Assembly: GCF_000002595.2 (NCBI RefSeq)
Contig: NC_057015.1
Span: forward strand, 9,005,442 to 9,069,441
Direction of reading: 5' to 3'
DNA length: 64,000 bases
From: Chlamydomonas reinhardtii
Taxonomy: Eukaryota; Chlorophyta; Chlorophyceae; Chlamydomonadales; Chlamydomonadaceae
Made by a program: the position numbers and the translations under genes
Shown here: positions 41,201-53,927 of the stretch, piece by piece
Numbering within the stretch: the first letter of the stretch is position 1
Layout: each line of letters begins with the position of its first letter
The notes under the pieces: model-generated
What the model was told of the DNA's origin: nothing
Database searches by the model: none
The model's input: only the letters and a program-made list of their open reading frames with translations

Positions 41201-44200
41201 CATCGATGGCGGCTGCGGCTGCCGTAGCCAAGATGGCAGCCGCAGCCGCATCTGCATCTATGGAGGCGGCTATGGTTGATCCGGCGGCTGCACCATTACC
41301 CGCGCTGCAAATCCCGGCAGCTGTAATGGAGATGGACGGTAAAGCCGCCAGCCCTCGCCCAACCTCGCCCACCACGTTTGACAGAAGCGGCAGCATCGCA
41401 GGCGCGAGCCCCGCCATTGTGGGCAGCTGCACGGCCGCAAGTGGGGACCTGTACCGGCCTAGTTGGGATGGCAGGATGAGCAGCAGCGGCAGCGGGGCCG
41501 TGGGATACGCCCAGCTGGTACTGGGCCGCTCAGGTAGCTATAGCAGCACGACCGCCTGCGCTGGGGCGTTGCCGCCAGTGCCTTACGACCGCTCCGGAAG
41601 CAGCAACAGCGCGACTGCAGCGGCGTTCCCGGCACCTTACGACCGTTCCGGAAGTAGCAACAGCACGACAGCTGCAGCGGCAGCAGCCACACCGTACAAC
41701 CGCACCGGCAGCAGTACCAGCACCAATGGCGTCGGGGCGATGCCTATCGTGGTCATCAGCCGTGGTGGTGGCGGTGACACGGTGACCGCCACGTCCTCGC
41801 CCACGCCCGCTTCCTACGTGCCGCACTCCATGCATGCCAGCTTCTCCAGCAGTACTGCGAATATATACAGCCCCCGTCGCAGCCGCTGGCTGCCACCCCA
41901 GGGCACAGCCGCCGCTGCAGCCGCTGGGGCTGTTGCGGCTGCTGGCGCCGTGGCCCCTAGGGGGTCGCCGTCACACTTCATGTCGCAGTCGTTCACGCAC
42001 GGCCATGCCGCGCCGCCGCAGCACATAGCGGCAGCGGGCGTACTCCACACCAGGCCGCAGCTGCCGCCCTCCTCACCCGCGTACGCGCCCGGTACTGACA
42101 CGCACGCGCACACGCCGCCGCGGTCAGCTCGGGTTGGGCAGCAGCAATATGTCGGCGGCGGCGGCGGCGACGCAGTGGCAGGAGCTGCTGGGGCTAGCGA
42201 TAGTGGTGCTGCCGCTCCTGGCCCTCACAGCAACGTCGCTGTGGGCATCGACATCGATGCTGGCGGCGGCTCAGCCGCCGCCACAGGCCCGCCGCTGCGC
42301 ACCTCGTCTACGGGCCGCCTGGCCACCATCTTTAGCAACAGCGATGAGTCGCTGCCGGTGCTGCCTGCTGAGCTGGTCGCGGCCATGCGGCAGCAGGTTT
42401 ACGAGCGACAGGACGTGTATGAGCACCAGCAACAGCAACAGCAACAGCAACAGGAGCAGCAGGCTCAGCAGCAAGGCCTGGTCGCACCCCTAGGGCTGCA
42501 GCCCCTTCGCAAATTGCGAGACGGCAGTGAGCCGCAATCAGGCTCCACCGGCCCAGGCCAGGAGCCGCCGGCGGCGCCGCGCCAGGCCTCGTCCTCCGCT
42601 GCCATTTCCCCGTCCTGGGCGGTGGGCGGGGCCGGCAGCGGCATCACGCCCCGTATGGAGGCCCGGGGCCGCAACGGCAGCGGCTCTGCACCCGTAGAGC
42701 CGTACGTTCTTGCAGACAAGCACCGGCAGCAGCACCATGATGCGCTGGGCTCGGCCGCCTCCACCTGCAGCCGCTACTCAGTCTCCGCGCTGCAGTCGCG
42801 CCAGCACACAGAACCCGGCGGAGCAACCAGCGAGCCCGGCAGCGCGCCTGAAGCGGCGCCCGCACCCGGCAGCGCAGTCTTTTGGGTTGCTGGCGAGAAC
42901 CTCAAGCAGCCCCGGAAGCTTCCAACCGCAGCACCTCTCTCGCCCAACTTCCAACAGTACGGCGCGCCAGGCGCCGGCGCCGGCAGCAGGACCCACCTAA
43001 CCGCAACGGCTTCTGCCACGGCGTCGCCGCTGCGGCCGCCAGGCTCGTTTGCACGTGGTTCCATGCACACGACTCGGCCCAGCGTGCCTGCGTCGCCAGC
43101 TCAGCAGCCGCAGGCCCACCGCCCGCCCGAGTCGCTTCTGGCGCAGCTGCAGCCACTGGGCTCGCCGGTCACACCGCCCTCCGTGGCCACACGTGACGCC
43201 AAACAGCGCCTGCTGCACCAGCAGCAGCGCCAGGTGGAGCCCGGCGCGAAGCGGGTTGGCGGCGCATTGCTGGGTGTCTTTGACGGCGCCGTGGTGACTA
43301 AGATCACAGGGCAAGATGCTGCACACGCGCCGACGCACGGCACTCCTCCTCATTCGAAGGTATTCGTGGGTAACCAGCTTCACGCATCCAAGTTGGACTG
43401 CGAAGCGGTGGACAGCAAGGCAGCTTTCGCAGCGGCCGCGACTGCGGCTGCAACTACGGCGGCCTTGGGCATGCGTGGCGCGCTGTCGCCGCTGCACCGG
43501 CACGAGGTGCTGGATGAAGCGCTGCTTCCCGCGTCGGGGCCGGCCACTGCGCAGCATGAGAACCTGCACCTGGGCAATGACGACGAGGACGACGGCGCGG
43601 GTATGGGTGGGGACTGCATGGGTGAAGACGGCGATGAGGGCTTTGTGACCGCAGCGCTGTACGCCGGGCAGCCGCTCTCCGCAACCGGCTCCCAGTCTGG
43701 GGGCGTGCCAGGCCTCACGCTCCGCGCCAGCAGCATCAGCACCAACCTGGCCGCCGCCGCCGCAGTCGCGGCGGCGCTGCAGCAACAGTCGCAGTCGCTG
43801 GTGGACTGGCCGGGTCCGGGGCGAGCAGCTGGAGCGACTGAGGAAGGAGCGGCAAGCTCGGCGTCAGTAGCGATGGGCCAGGCGAGGTGGTCGCAGTCTA
43901 CGGTCCCTGGCGGCGCACCGCTGGCGAGCCAGGGCAGCATCAGCTTTGGCGGCGGCGTGGCGATATCGCTGCAACCTACAATGCAGCAAGACCGCAATGG
44001 CCGTATGGCGGAGCGCCAGCTTCAGCCACAGCGCCCCCAACACTCCAGCGCACACGGCGAGTACGGCATGCCGCACGGGGCCGTCACGCATGGGAAATCC
44101 TTTCACCGGCTGATGGGCGGAGGCGTGGTGGGCAGCAGCCCGACCACTCTGGATGGCGGTGTTGACCCGCAACGGCCTGGCACCCGATTGGCGTCATTCA

Positions 44201-44547
44201 CTCACACGACCGGCGGCGCTGCTGCTGCTGTCGCTGCGTCGCGAATGGGCGTCGTTACCACCACTGCGGTGGCGACGACTGCCTCCGCCTCCTCTACGCC
44301 ACCCGTGTACACACGCACAAGCGCAGCTGGATCGGGGCCGGGGGCCGGAGGCTGGAGGGGCTGGGGTGGCGTGGGCTCGGGCACGCCGCCGCTACTACAG
44401 CCGCGCAGCGGCGCGCAGTCGGCGGCTGCTACAGCCCCGACCTCGCCGTATACGCTGATTGGCGTAACAGCAGCATACGTGCCAGGCGTGACGTGTACAC
44501 TCCCTGCCCCCTCCTCCGACGGCTCGCCTGCTCGGGACGTGTGCTAA
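38269..44547 (+). CDS. Single-pass surface membrane protein with long disordered tail (1,798 aa)
   Basis: Seven exons: 38269-38371, 38668-38705, 38736-38871, 38931-39400, 39586-39828, 39983-40033, 40192-44547 (5,397 nt). An N-terminal hydrophobic run (LMALAVLALLSVW, residues about 16-28) looks like a signal peptide. The presumed outer part, to about residue 636, has scattered Cys (YACARTG, SRCCVIL, DACPSRV, FRCASDD, ECGADD, PGCSYLIV, ECKPDSCPPPP), suggesting disulfides, and ends in a Pro run. One transmembrane helix follows (about 638-660, WLMYAVGGVIGTTALAAVI). The inner part, over 1,100 residues, is Ala-, Ser- and Gln-rich, with five R(S/T)GS units clustered at 41382-41720 and a CAG-encoded Gln run near 42427-42470. 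Family not recognised; a volvocine-specific cell-surface or receptor-like protein is an inference. TGTAA at 44999. Confidence 0.8.
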
Positions 44548-45215
44548 AACGTTGGACGGGTGGATGAGGCCCCAAGATGCAACCATTGCCACAGGAAGTT
44601 GAGAAATTTCAACCATATGTCGTACATTTACTAGAACTTGGCGCTGAAACTTGCGTCATATGTAGCAGGGTCACATAGCATCTAGCAAGTAGCATAGTTG
44701 TAGCCAGGCAACAAATTAACAGGATTCTCAGTTTGCCAGCAGCATTTCAGGTAGTAGGAGAACAACGTCATGCTCATTTTCCGTGCAATGTTCTTGTATC
44801 GTTACGTTTGCGACGTTACAAGAGGGGACAATCTGAGCTGTCAGAGCGGTCTGTTCAGCGCTAGCCCTCTTGCATCCTTCCAGTTGTCGTCTGCCCTGAA
44901 GGTAGACCAAACACATTGTTGCTTCGCGTGGGAACGCCGAACGTGGCGAGTGCGAGAGTGCCTCGGATGCCCCCGTGAGTCCGCTGGCGAGGTGGGGCTG
45001 TAATAATGTTGCGGGTGCGTCGGCACAAAGACTAGCGGACCAGTTCCTTGCGCGTGTGAGCTTGAGGCCAGTATTGGTGCCACCCAACGCAAAAGGAAAG
45101 GAACTGCAGACATACAGGAACGACCCTGTGCCCGCCTTGCCCTCACACGGGGGGTGCAGCGTTGGTTGCGGCGGCATCTGGGGCAGCAGCTATCAAGGCC
45201 CCCATTCCCGCAGTA
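44548..45215. other. 3' region of the surface-protein gene
   Basis: TGTAA at 44999-45003. No separate gene seen. Confidence 0.4.
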
Positions 45216-46078
45216 GCAGTGGAGCCTCTGCGCAATCACGCCAGGATCAGCGGTACTGCGGTAGACCCAGAAGCACGAGGAGCGAGCAGGTAGGCACAAG
45301 AGGAGGCCGGCAGGCTGTTCGACGTGTCAAACGACGTCGTGTCGCACAGAGCAGACATGTCCAGGTGAGAGTGGGTGCAGGACAATTAAAACTACCCCGC
45401 ATGTCCTTATTCGTGTTCCACTAATGCTTGCACGGTTACCCAACCGCATGCATGCACAGCTTCGCTGTGGCGCTGTGGGTGATGCTAACTGGACAACAGC
45501 CCTGGAAGGTGGGTCGGCAGTTGGCTAGCACAGCATTTGTACGCAAATTTGTATGGAGGTTGGGGTGCGCTCGAGCTGCCGCCTGCATCCGCTTCCAACC
45601 GACCGTGAACCCACTGACTACGCCACAACTCCAATTGGCGCATACACATCAGGACTGGAGCATGGTCGCCATCACCTACAACATTACCCGTGGAGCTCGG
45701 CTTCCCCTGGACGGGGTGGACCTGCAGCGCTGCCCACCAAAGTTGAAGCGGTTGATCACGGCCTGCTGGGAGGCCGATCCGCTGCGCCAGCCCGCAGTGA
45801 GTATGGGGTGTACCTAGACAGGCAGTCGGGGGTGTCGCAGTTGGGGTTGCCGGTGTGAAAGTGGGCGGCTTCGCCCGCCTCACACGCCTAGCACACTCAA
45901 GCCCCGGATGGGCTAACAGCCTGACACACTGGCCCCAACATACCGCTCAATTGCATCACACCCGCAGGCCGCGGAGGCGCTAAAAGAGCTGCTGCTCGTT
46001 CACGAGCAGGTCGGTGTGGGGGCGCGCGCGAACGCATGTACCGGTGTGTGCTGCATGATCACGTTTGGATACCGGTAA
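45216..46078 (+). pseudogene. Protein kinase C-lobe remnant (tyrosine-kinase-like type)
   Basis: Phase-consistent exons: about 45216-45289, 45314-45364, 45460-45508, 45653-45796, and from 45968. They read HRADMS then SFAVALWVMLTGQQPWK (the HRADVYSFAVALWE region of kinases), then DWSMVAITYNITRGARLPL and CPPKLKRLITACWEADPLRQ (the C-lobe helix with CW..DP.xRP). Upstream there is no N-lobe and no HRD loop. Where DFG should stand the sequence reads ARISGTAV. So this is a fragment of a TKL-type kinase gene, probably dead. It lies directly before a LINE fragment. Confidence 0.7.
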
Positions 46079-46254
46079 ATGGTTGTGTCTAGCCGCTGTG
46101 GCACCGAGCAGTGCACTCCTTTTCCAGCCGAATGGGTAGGTAGTGGTAAATGGACGACGGCGTGTGGTAGGTGACCATCAACGCTACTGTTCCACCCATA
46201 TATGTGGGGCCCTTGTAATCCGCATCTATATGTGTACATTTTCGGCCTGCAGGT

Positions 46255-46933
46255 CGCAATGGGTGCACGGGGCGCTGCCGTGTCATGCCTCGGCGTAGCC
46301 AGCGCCCCACTTCTTGCCCCTGTGTCGGCGTCTTCGGCTGCTCCGGCCATAGTGGCTGCTGCTGAGGCGGAGGCGGCGAACCCCGTCGGGGTGTTGTGGA
46401 GGTTGCTTGCGTGGGCCCACGATCGTTTGATTACACCACCTGAGACGTTTCCGTCTGATTCCTTGCACCCCGGGCTGCATATGTCCAAATACAAGCACTG
46501 GATGGGGCTCAGTTTTGAGCGAGCGGCGCCACCCATGCACCCACCCCACGCCCACTGTTTTATCCCTTTTGAAGCACACAGATGCCTTATGAGGTTTCGG
46601 CTTTGCTGTTGGCCGATTGCAGCTAATAGAGACCACCATTTACCTAGAAATGCCAGGCTTTGCCCCCTCTGCAACAAAGGAGTAGAGGATGAACGGCATG
46701 TTTTACTTGAGTGTGAAGCGTACACGTGTGTCAGATCAACGTACGGTATCAGCTCTGATTCAATGAAGCGGGTTATGCAAGGTGCTGACCAATTTAAGTT
46801 GGCTTGCTGCGTACGTGATATTTGGTCTAAGCGCTGTCTTTTGATTAGGCAGCACCACGACGGTGCACACGGTGTGCAAGACGCAACTAAAAATCCAGTT
46901 CCAGGAGACGAGGGGCCCTTGCGGCTCGGTTAG
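46255..46933 (+). mobile_element. LINE 3' fragment (reverse-transcriptase C-terminal zinc-binding domain)
   Basis: Open segment with MSKYKHWMGL, LMRFRLCCWPIAANR and LCPLCNKGVEDERHVLLEC, the zf-RVT signature, longer than the copy at 16100-16483 and ending in a charged tail. 5'-truncated: no endonuclease or polymerase part is present. It ends just before a CA microsatellite. Confidence 0.78.
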
Positions 46934-46977
46934 TCTCGTTGCAGGTATTAGGAATGCACACTTCCCATCCTGTAACA

Positions 46978-47000
46978 CACACACACACACACACTGCTTG
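46978..47000. repeat. CA microsatellite
   Basis: About ten CA dinucleotides. A second, interrupted CA tract lies at about 47630-47654. Confidence 0.95.
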
Positions 47001-48097
47001 CGTGCAGCAGCCACAAGCCTGCGCACAGATTTCGTCACGAGCCAATGCGCTTGCGCTGATTGATTTTATGTTGTACTGTGCGTGCATGGGTTTCAAGTTT
47101 GGATTTGATGCTCACAAAAGTGTGCAACTCGGCCTGGATCCAGAGTCGCGCTGCATGGGACCCGGCCAAAAGGTGTTCGGACCCCTCCCAAGAAGCTCCC
47201 GGCCATTCATTTGCCTCCCCTGCCTGAATGTGCTGCGCCTGCCAGGGAGCTGCATATACTGCGTGTGCTGCAGGTGTGCTGTTGACGTAGGCCCTGGTGG
47301 CTCACTAGCCAATAGGCTCAGTGACGAATGAAGGAGCAACAGCGTTTCGGACTCGGGTACTCGCATTACGCGGACAATCTGCAATTGCCACGCCGGCTCC
47401 TTGCAGTCACGTAAATAGAGTGTGCCACATGCCCCGCACTCAGTCCAGGAAGTCACGTACGCTCCGTTATGCATACGGTACTAACGCAACATTTATGTAT
47501 CGTACCAACCAATGAAGCCAAACAGCACACCCCGTTACACATACCGGCAGGGAACCGGATGCCGTATGGGAAGTCATACAATGTCATCGCCAGGGCGCCG
47601 CATGCACTGGTGCCCACGCCCCTCACACGCACACGCACACACAAACACACACACTCGGCGATGAAGCAGGGGGATTTGTACCCATCTGCCCGACTGTCTC
47701 CGCTTGCCACCGGCTCGGTCAGCCTGTCCTCCAGAAACACTCCGCCCACACGGCACAGGCTCCTCACATCTACCTGGGCAATTCGTGCTGCAACGCCTCA
47801 TGCCTGTAGTATATGTCCATCAGCTAGGCTACTACGCGCGCCTCGGCCCAGTCAATGCGCGCCCATGTGGTCATGAAGATGAAGCCCTCCAAACAGATCG
47901 GTGCCTAACCTACCGTGCCCAGCAACCTATGTAGCATCGTGTAGCCTGTCCTATCTGGCACGCCATTCAATTCCACTCAGACCAGATGCCAGGCTTCCTT
48001 ACTGCAAACTGTGAGCTAGAGCTACGAACGACACTACTTTACAGCGCCTACTTATAACGCATGCCACGCACACTGCCTCAGCAGCTCAATGCGTGCA
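47001..48097. other. Intergenic, nothing assigned
   Basis: Only the second CA tract is notable. Probable 3' region of the minus-strand DWNN gene at its right end. Confidence 0.4.
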
Positions 48098-51000
48098 TTA
48101 TCGCCGCCGGCCCCTGCCATCGTCATCGTATTCCCGCCCGCCACCGTCACGCCGCCGGCCGCCGTCGTCGCGGGTGTCGTCACGTGCCAGGCGGCGAGAC
48201 GCCGCGTCGTTGGCCGTGGCTGCAGCCCCCAGCGTCTGCTTGAACAGGCGAGCCGCCAGCCCACCACCAGCAGCCGTGCGTGTGGTTGCCGGGGGCGGCT
48301 CATCCGAGCCACCACCGCCCCCGCCACGCCGTGCTGCGCCACCGCCGCCAGCATCAGCGGCAGGGGCAGCAGGGGCTCGGCTGCTGCCTGGCATGACCCA
48401 CTCTATGCGGCTGTGCCGCGGCGGGCCATCGTCCCCAGCCTGCTGCGATGCCGCCTGACCGCGCCGCTCCCCGGCACTACCGCCGCCGCCGCGCCCGCCT
48501 GCTCCACCCCGCCGCCCGCCGTCATCCTTGTCCTGGTAACGCCCCCGGTCATCGCGCTCGCGCGACCCGTAGCGGTCTCCGCCGCCTCCGCCGGAGCCGC
48601 GAGCAGCAGCTGCACGCGGCGGGGTGCGGCTGGGCGGCCCGTGATCCTCCACATGCACATCATCGTATGGCGCGCTGCGGTGGCCATTACAAGGGCGGCG
48701 TGGTCACAGGGTCTGGTGTTTGACAAGCAATGTACGCACGTGGAATACGGCACAGCAGTTCCCTTTGGAGTACCCCGACACAGGATACGGCGCGGCACAA
48801 GGCAGGACTAATAGAGCCCGGCTCTGTGCACCAACCCAGGGTGTGCACCAACCCTCGCATGTCTGCATGCACCTACACCCAGCTGTTGCACCCAGCCAGG
48901 CCCTTCCATATTACAGTCCACCCCACGGCAACCCCAGCCCCGGCTCCTTCCCACCCTGGCATTAGCAGCCCCCGTCAACTTACTCGTCCACGAAGTCGTC
49001 CAGGTAGGGTTCATCGCCGGCAGCGCCAACGTCAGCCGCATCGTTGCTGCCTTTGCGACGCTCCCGGTCCTTCTCCTTATCCCTGCCCCGCTCCTTCTCC
49101 TTTTTGTCCTTGTCCTTGCCCTTGCTGCGCTCCTTGTGGCCCTTCTTCTTGTGGCTCCGCTTGTCCTTCTTCTCCTTGTCCTTCTTCTCCTTCTTGCGCC
49201 GCTTTTGCGACCGCCGCTCGCCATCACCGTCCTGTGCGGACACAGCGGCAGCGCCGCCGCGTTCGTCGCCACTGGCAGAGCCCGGCGAGGCGGACCGTGA
49301 ACGCGAGCGTGATCGGGAGCCGGTGCGGCCCGACGCCTGCGGCTGCTCCTGCACCCCACGGTCGCTGCTGCCGGCCCGGCCCGGCCGCGGCTCATCCTCT
49401 GGACTACCCGCGTCCGGTGCAGGACGCTTGGTGCCGGCTGGCGCAGCCCTGTAGGGTGGCGAAAGGGGAGAGTGCGGGACCGCAACGAATGCATCATTTA
49501 AACATTTGGCCACATAGCACGTCGTTAGCTTTGTTATGCGCCTTCACACTCGTCTTTCTGCTCAGAAGCCACATGCTGTTGTCTGTGGTAACCATACTCG
49601 ACGGCCTTTCATATCATTATCACGACGTGCATCGGTCACGCCTATAGGCAGCACCTCACAAATAGACACACCACCTCCATTTTGCACCCGCAATCAGGGG
49701 CTCCAGGTGCTTCCGCACATTGTCCGCTGTCACGCGTGTCAAAGCCATCGTATGCATTATGTCATGGCACAGTGCTCCTCCCCCGAAGTACACGCCGTGC
49801 CCCAACACAAACACTTCCACAGGCCCGACCGGCGTATAAACGCCCACGCCCGAGCAGCAGCATTTCACCAGGCGCGTCGAGGACAGCGCTCATTAGCACA
49901 GATAGCACAGTGCTGGCAGGACCGCGCGCAGGACAGCGCTGAAGCTCACACAAGCATCCAATGCGCCTTGCACCGCGTTGCCATTGTTGCTCACCACACA
50001 CATGCAGCCACGCAGATGTCTGTACTCCAGGACAAAATGCCCTGGTGCCACCAACTCCTGCTAGGATTTGCGCCACAAACACTCGGGCTATGCGTGTGAC
50101 AGAAAGCCCCGGAAACCTCAAGTCATGCTTTGTGCATCTGAGCTACTCGAACGCCACTCCGCACACAACCGCAACATCCATTACACATCGCCCCCAGATC
50201 CAGCCTACATTGACTATCATTTGCTGTCGCCGTAACCCCGCTGTGTGTCAGCTGTGCTGCATCGAGCTAATGATGCACCGAGCTGCTGAGTTGATGCGCC
50301 AGGCAGCAGCTCCCATACGCATGCATTGCTGCATGCCCAGCAGGCCCTGACTGCTGCTGGTGTGCCCCTGTCCCTACCAATTTTCCTCGGAAGTGCCACG
50401 CCCCACCGCGTGCCCCATACCAACCACTCCTATGTTCCCCTTCGAAAACCAATCCCATCAATGACAGCCAGCCGACGGCGGTAGCAAACCAAACACCGCA
50501 ACGCACAGCGTTATTAAGGTCAATCACTGAGACGTCAATGTCATAGACACTTGTCAATCAACTTGCAGCACTTGTCAATCAATGTTGAGCATCCCCCATC
50601 GTTAAGCTGCATTGCCGGATGGTCGCAGGCAACGCTCATGTGATGGCTGTGTCGAAGAGCGACAGGGCTGTAGTGGCCAGATGGCTCTTTTACAGGTGGC
50701 TATGGTTTCGTGGTCAGTTCGTTGCAAGCACTCGTCTGTGAGTCGAGTCAGCGGCCGCACGCTCAGCAATCCCTAAATCTGCGTCCGGAGACGCTACTTC
50801 CACCATAGTTACAGCGCAAGATTACGCTCGGCAGATTGTCTCTTACTTTTCATGCACCGGCAGCTTGCTGCCATTCTCTTGACCAACGTGGAGGCAGATG
50901 CAGCTACGGCAGGCGCAGTGTCCGTGACTTTTAACAACGAAATCAAGACGCCTGCAAGCTGTGGCATAAGGCCACTCCAGCGTTGACGTCTACTGCATGC

Positions 51001-53927
51001 CCCTTTCAACGTGCACAACGCGGCGGCGGGCGGAAACCGCACCAGACCCGCAACACACACTCCCCTGACACTCTCAGGTCCGCGGTACCATGAACAACCG
51101 CAGCAGCAATTATGCACATGCATCATGCAACATGGTGTGAACGGGTGGACTCGATAAGGCAGAGTGCAGGCAGATGGCAAGGCAAAAGCGCGTGGACAGG
51201 GCAGGCAAGCAGGCATGGCAGTTCTCATAAACGCTTCGCATACATCAAGGCCCCGTGTGCACCTGTACCTGTCAGGAGATGGCGCCTTCTTCCTCCCGCG
51301 GCCTTCGTCCTCGCTATCACTGCTACTTGACCCGCTGGCATCTCCATTGGCTCCCTTGCCGCCTTCACTGGCGCGCACTGCCAGGCTAGCCTCCTCCGGC
51401 GGCGGCTCCTTTGCCATCCGCCCGGCTGGCGGCTCGCTATCAGTGCTGGCCGCGGATGGCGGCTCCTCCAATCGAGACGCGGTGCCACGCGCAGGTGGAG
51501 CCGCCTCCGCCGCCTTAGCGTCCTGGTTAGCCTGGTTCAGCGCCGGACAACATGGAAACAGCGTCATGGGCATAAAAGACATGACCAAGCGAAATCCCCG
51601 CATGCTAACCAGGTACCGTTGCTCATGAAGAGACAAGTCCGTTGCAGACAGACGGTCAGGCGTATAAGCTTGGATAACCGCATGTGGGGCTGTGACTGGG
51701 TGCCGCACCTTTCGTTGTGCTTCAATGCGCGCCCGGGCATCCACTGAAGTGGCGCGCTCGACCGCAACAACACCAGGTGGACTGCGCGATCGCTTTACAG
51801 CTCGTGCGCCTGCGTCACCGCCCGCCTGCTGCACTGAGGGCGAGCCGTCCTCGCGCTTGACATCTCGGTCGCGGTCGCGCGAGCGCCCGGCACGCTCCCG
51901 GTCTCGGTGGCGCTCCCGCTCCCGCTCGCGCTCTTTCTCCCGCGCACGCTCCCGCTCTTTCTCCCGTTCTCGCTCCTTCTCCCGGTCCCGCTCCCGCTCG
52001 CGCTCCCGCTCGCGCTCCCGTTCGCGCACATCCTGGCTGCTGCGTGCGCGGTGGCGCTTGGACGGCGACCGGGAGCGAGACCGCGAGCGAGAGCTAGCGG
52101 ATCGACTACGAGACCGCTTTATACGGCGGTCCCGAGAGTGGCTGCGGCTACTACGGCGGCTGCGGCCACGGTCGCGATCGCGCTCCTTGTCCTTATCCCG
52201 CCGGTGCCGGTCCGAGGCGTGCCGCTCCGAAGACTGCAGCTCCACGAACTCGCGTCGTGACAGCGGCCTCCCGCTCGCAAACGCCCTGCAATCAGGTTCA
52301 AACACACAGTACTTATATCCAACATCATGCAACAACGAATACCCAGAATACCGTACAGGCTGAAACGCCACACCAGCAGCACCGGGAACCGACCCAATCC
52401 TTCTGCAATCCTTTCGCACGTGTGCCCTGGGCCTCACCTGAATACAGCCTGCATGGACATGTCGCCCGGCAGCAGATTCCGCAGAAACGGCAGGACTGCG
52501 GTCAGGTCGTGACGGCTACAGCCCACGTCCGCCACCCAGGACGGGACGCCGTCCTGGCCCACATCATCGCCGCCGCGGCGGTGACGGCCAGCGCCCCCGC
52601 CTCCGACTGCGGCCGCCTCCTCCCGCTGCGCATGGATGTTGGCAAGAGGGCCGGTTAACCGGGAAGGAGCTGGCGAAGCAGACCGCTGTTGGCCGCCGTC
52701 GTCGACCGCCATGCCCAGGCCCAGCTTCACAGGTTGCTGCACAGCACCGGCCTGCGCGCCGCCCGCAACGTGATGGTCGTCATCGTCGAACAGCTTGGGC
52801 TCGGCGGGCTGAGCGGGCTCCTGCTTGACCTCACGGTCCGGGGTCTGCTGCTGCTGCTGCTGTTGCAGTTGCTGCATGCGCTGCTGCATCATCAACAGCT
52901 GCTGCTGCATTTGCTGCATCTGCGTCTGCTCCTGCACCGTAGTCGCTGCGCCGTCTGCCCCGGCCGCGCTGTGCGCTTGCTGCTGCTGCAGTTGCTGCTG
53001 TTTCAGCGCGGCCGCCGCGTGCGTGGGGTCCTGCCACGCAGCTGGCGCAGACGGCCCGGCTGCTGTTGCTGCTGCAGCCGCCGCGGGGCCCTGCGCTCCC
53101 TGTGTCCCGCCGGCAGCCGCTTCTGTACCGGTTGGACCGCGCCCCATCATGGCTGCCAGCTTGTTGAAGGCGGAAGTGTTGGCAGCCAGCTCGCCAAGCT
53201 CGCCGTCAGGCAGATACAAGCTGCCGTCGGCGTTGCGCTGGATCTTGGAGGCTGGGATACCCGACGGCACCTTGAAGCGCTTGTCATACACCGGGTCACC
53301 TTGCGTGGGGCACTCGCTGATGAAGTGCCCCAGCTGGCCGCAGCGCAGGCATTCACGCCCAGCACCGCGGCCGCCGCGGCCGCCCCCCGCACCAAACCCG
53401 CCCCGACCACGGCCGCGGCCACGCCCAGCAGGCGCTGTCTGGGCAGCGAGCTGCGCCTCAAGGTTGACGCCCTGCGCCGCGTGAGCCAGGAACGCCATCA
53501 TCTGCTGCTCATCCTGCTTTACGGCCGCTGCTTTGGCGTACGGGTCCTCGCCAAACTCGTCGTCAATGTGGGCTGCTGCGAGATCGGCAGCTGCCAGCGG
53601 GGCCGCAGCCACAGGCAGAGGAGCCGGGGCCAATTGAGCAGCAGGTGCGGGGGCTGCTGAGCTGCTCAATAAGGTTTTCGGCTTGGCTGCGCCGGCGACG
53701 CGCCGCACGATAACCGCCGAGTTCTTCATGACCTGCTCTGCGTCGTTGTCATAGTCCCGTTTGCTGGTTGCGTCCGTGAGCTGCAGCTCGTTGGCTGCGT
53801 CAACGCCAAGGCCCTTCCTCTCGGCGATGAGCCGCTTGAGCTCGCCGACCGTGATGTAGTGGCCATCGAAGGGCAGGTTGCTGTAAGACAGCTCAGCCCG
53901 GAACTTGAAGCGGATAGAGCTGGCCAT
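48098..53927 (-). CDS. DWNN-domain protein (RBBP6/Mpe1-type) with zinc knuckle and RS/RE tracts
   Basis: Family members act in pre-mRNA 3'-end processing and as ubiquitin ligases. Five exons: 53927-52438, 52285-51709, 51522-51269, 49448-48984, 48674-48098 (3,363 nt, 1,120 aa). The N-terminal ubiquitin-like DWNN domain (IRFKFRAELSYSNLPFDGHY ... NSAVIVRRV) covers residues 1-75. A CCHC knuckle (CLRCGQLGHFISEC) with the family's following block (GDPVYDKRFKVPSGIP) lies near residues 190-220. Then come poly-Gln (about 336-360), an RS and RE-repeat region in exon 2, and a Lys/Asp/Glu-rich exon 4. The RING finger usual after the knuckle is not present. Exon 4 ends at a GTAAGT donor that overlaps an in-frame TAA, so intron retention would give a 929-aa form. 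Exon 5 is Gly/Arg-rich. Intron 3 is about 1.8 kb. Confidence 0.85.

Noticed and set aside
52689-53660. Open frame of 323 codons on the plus strand
   Set aside because: Antisense to the DWNN/zinc-knuckle exon; the sense strand has clear domains.
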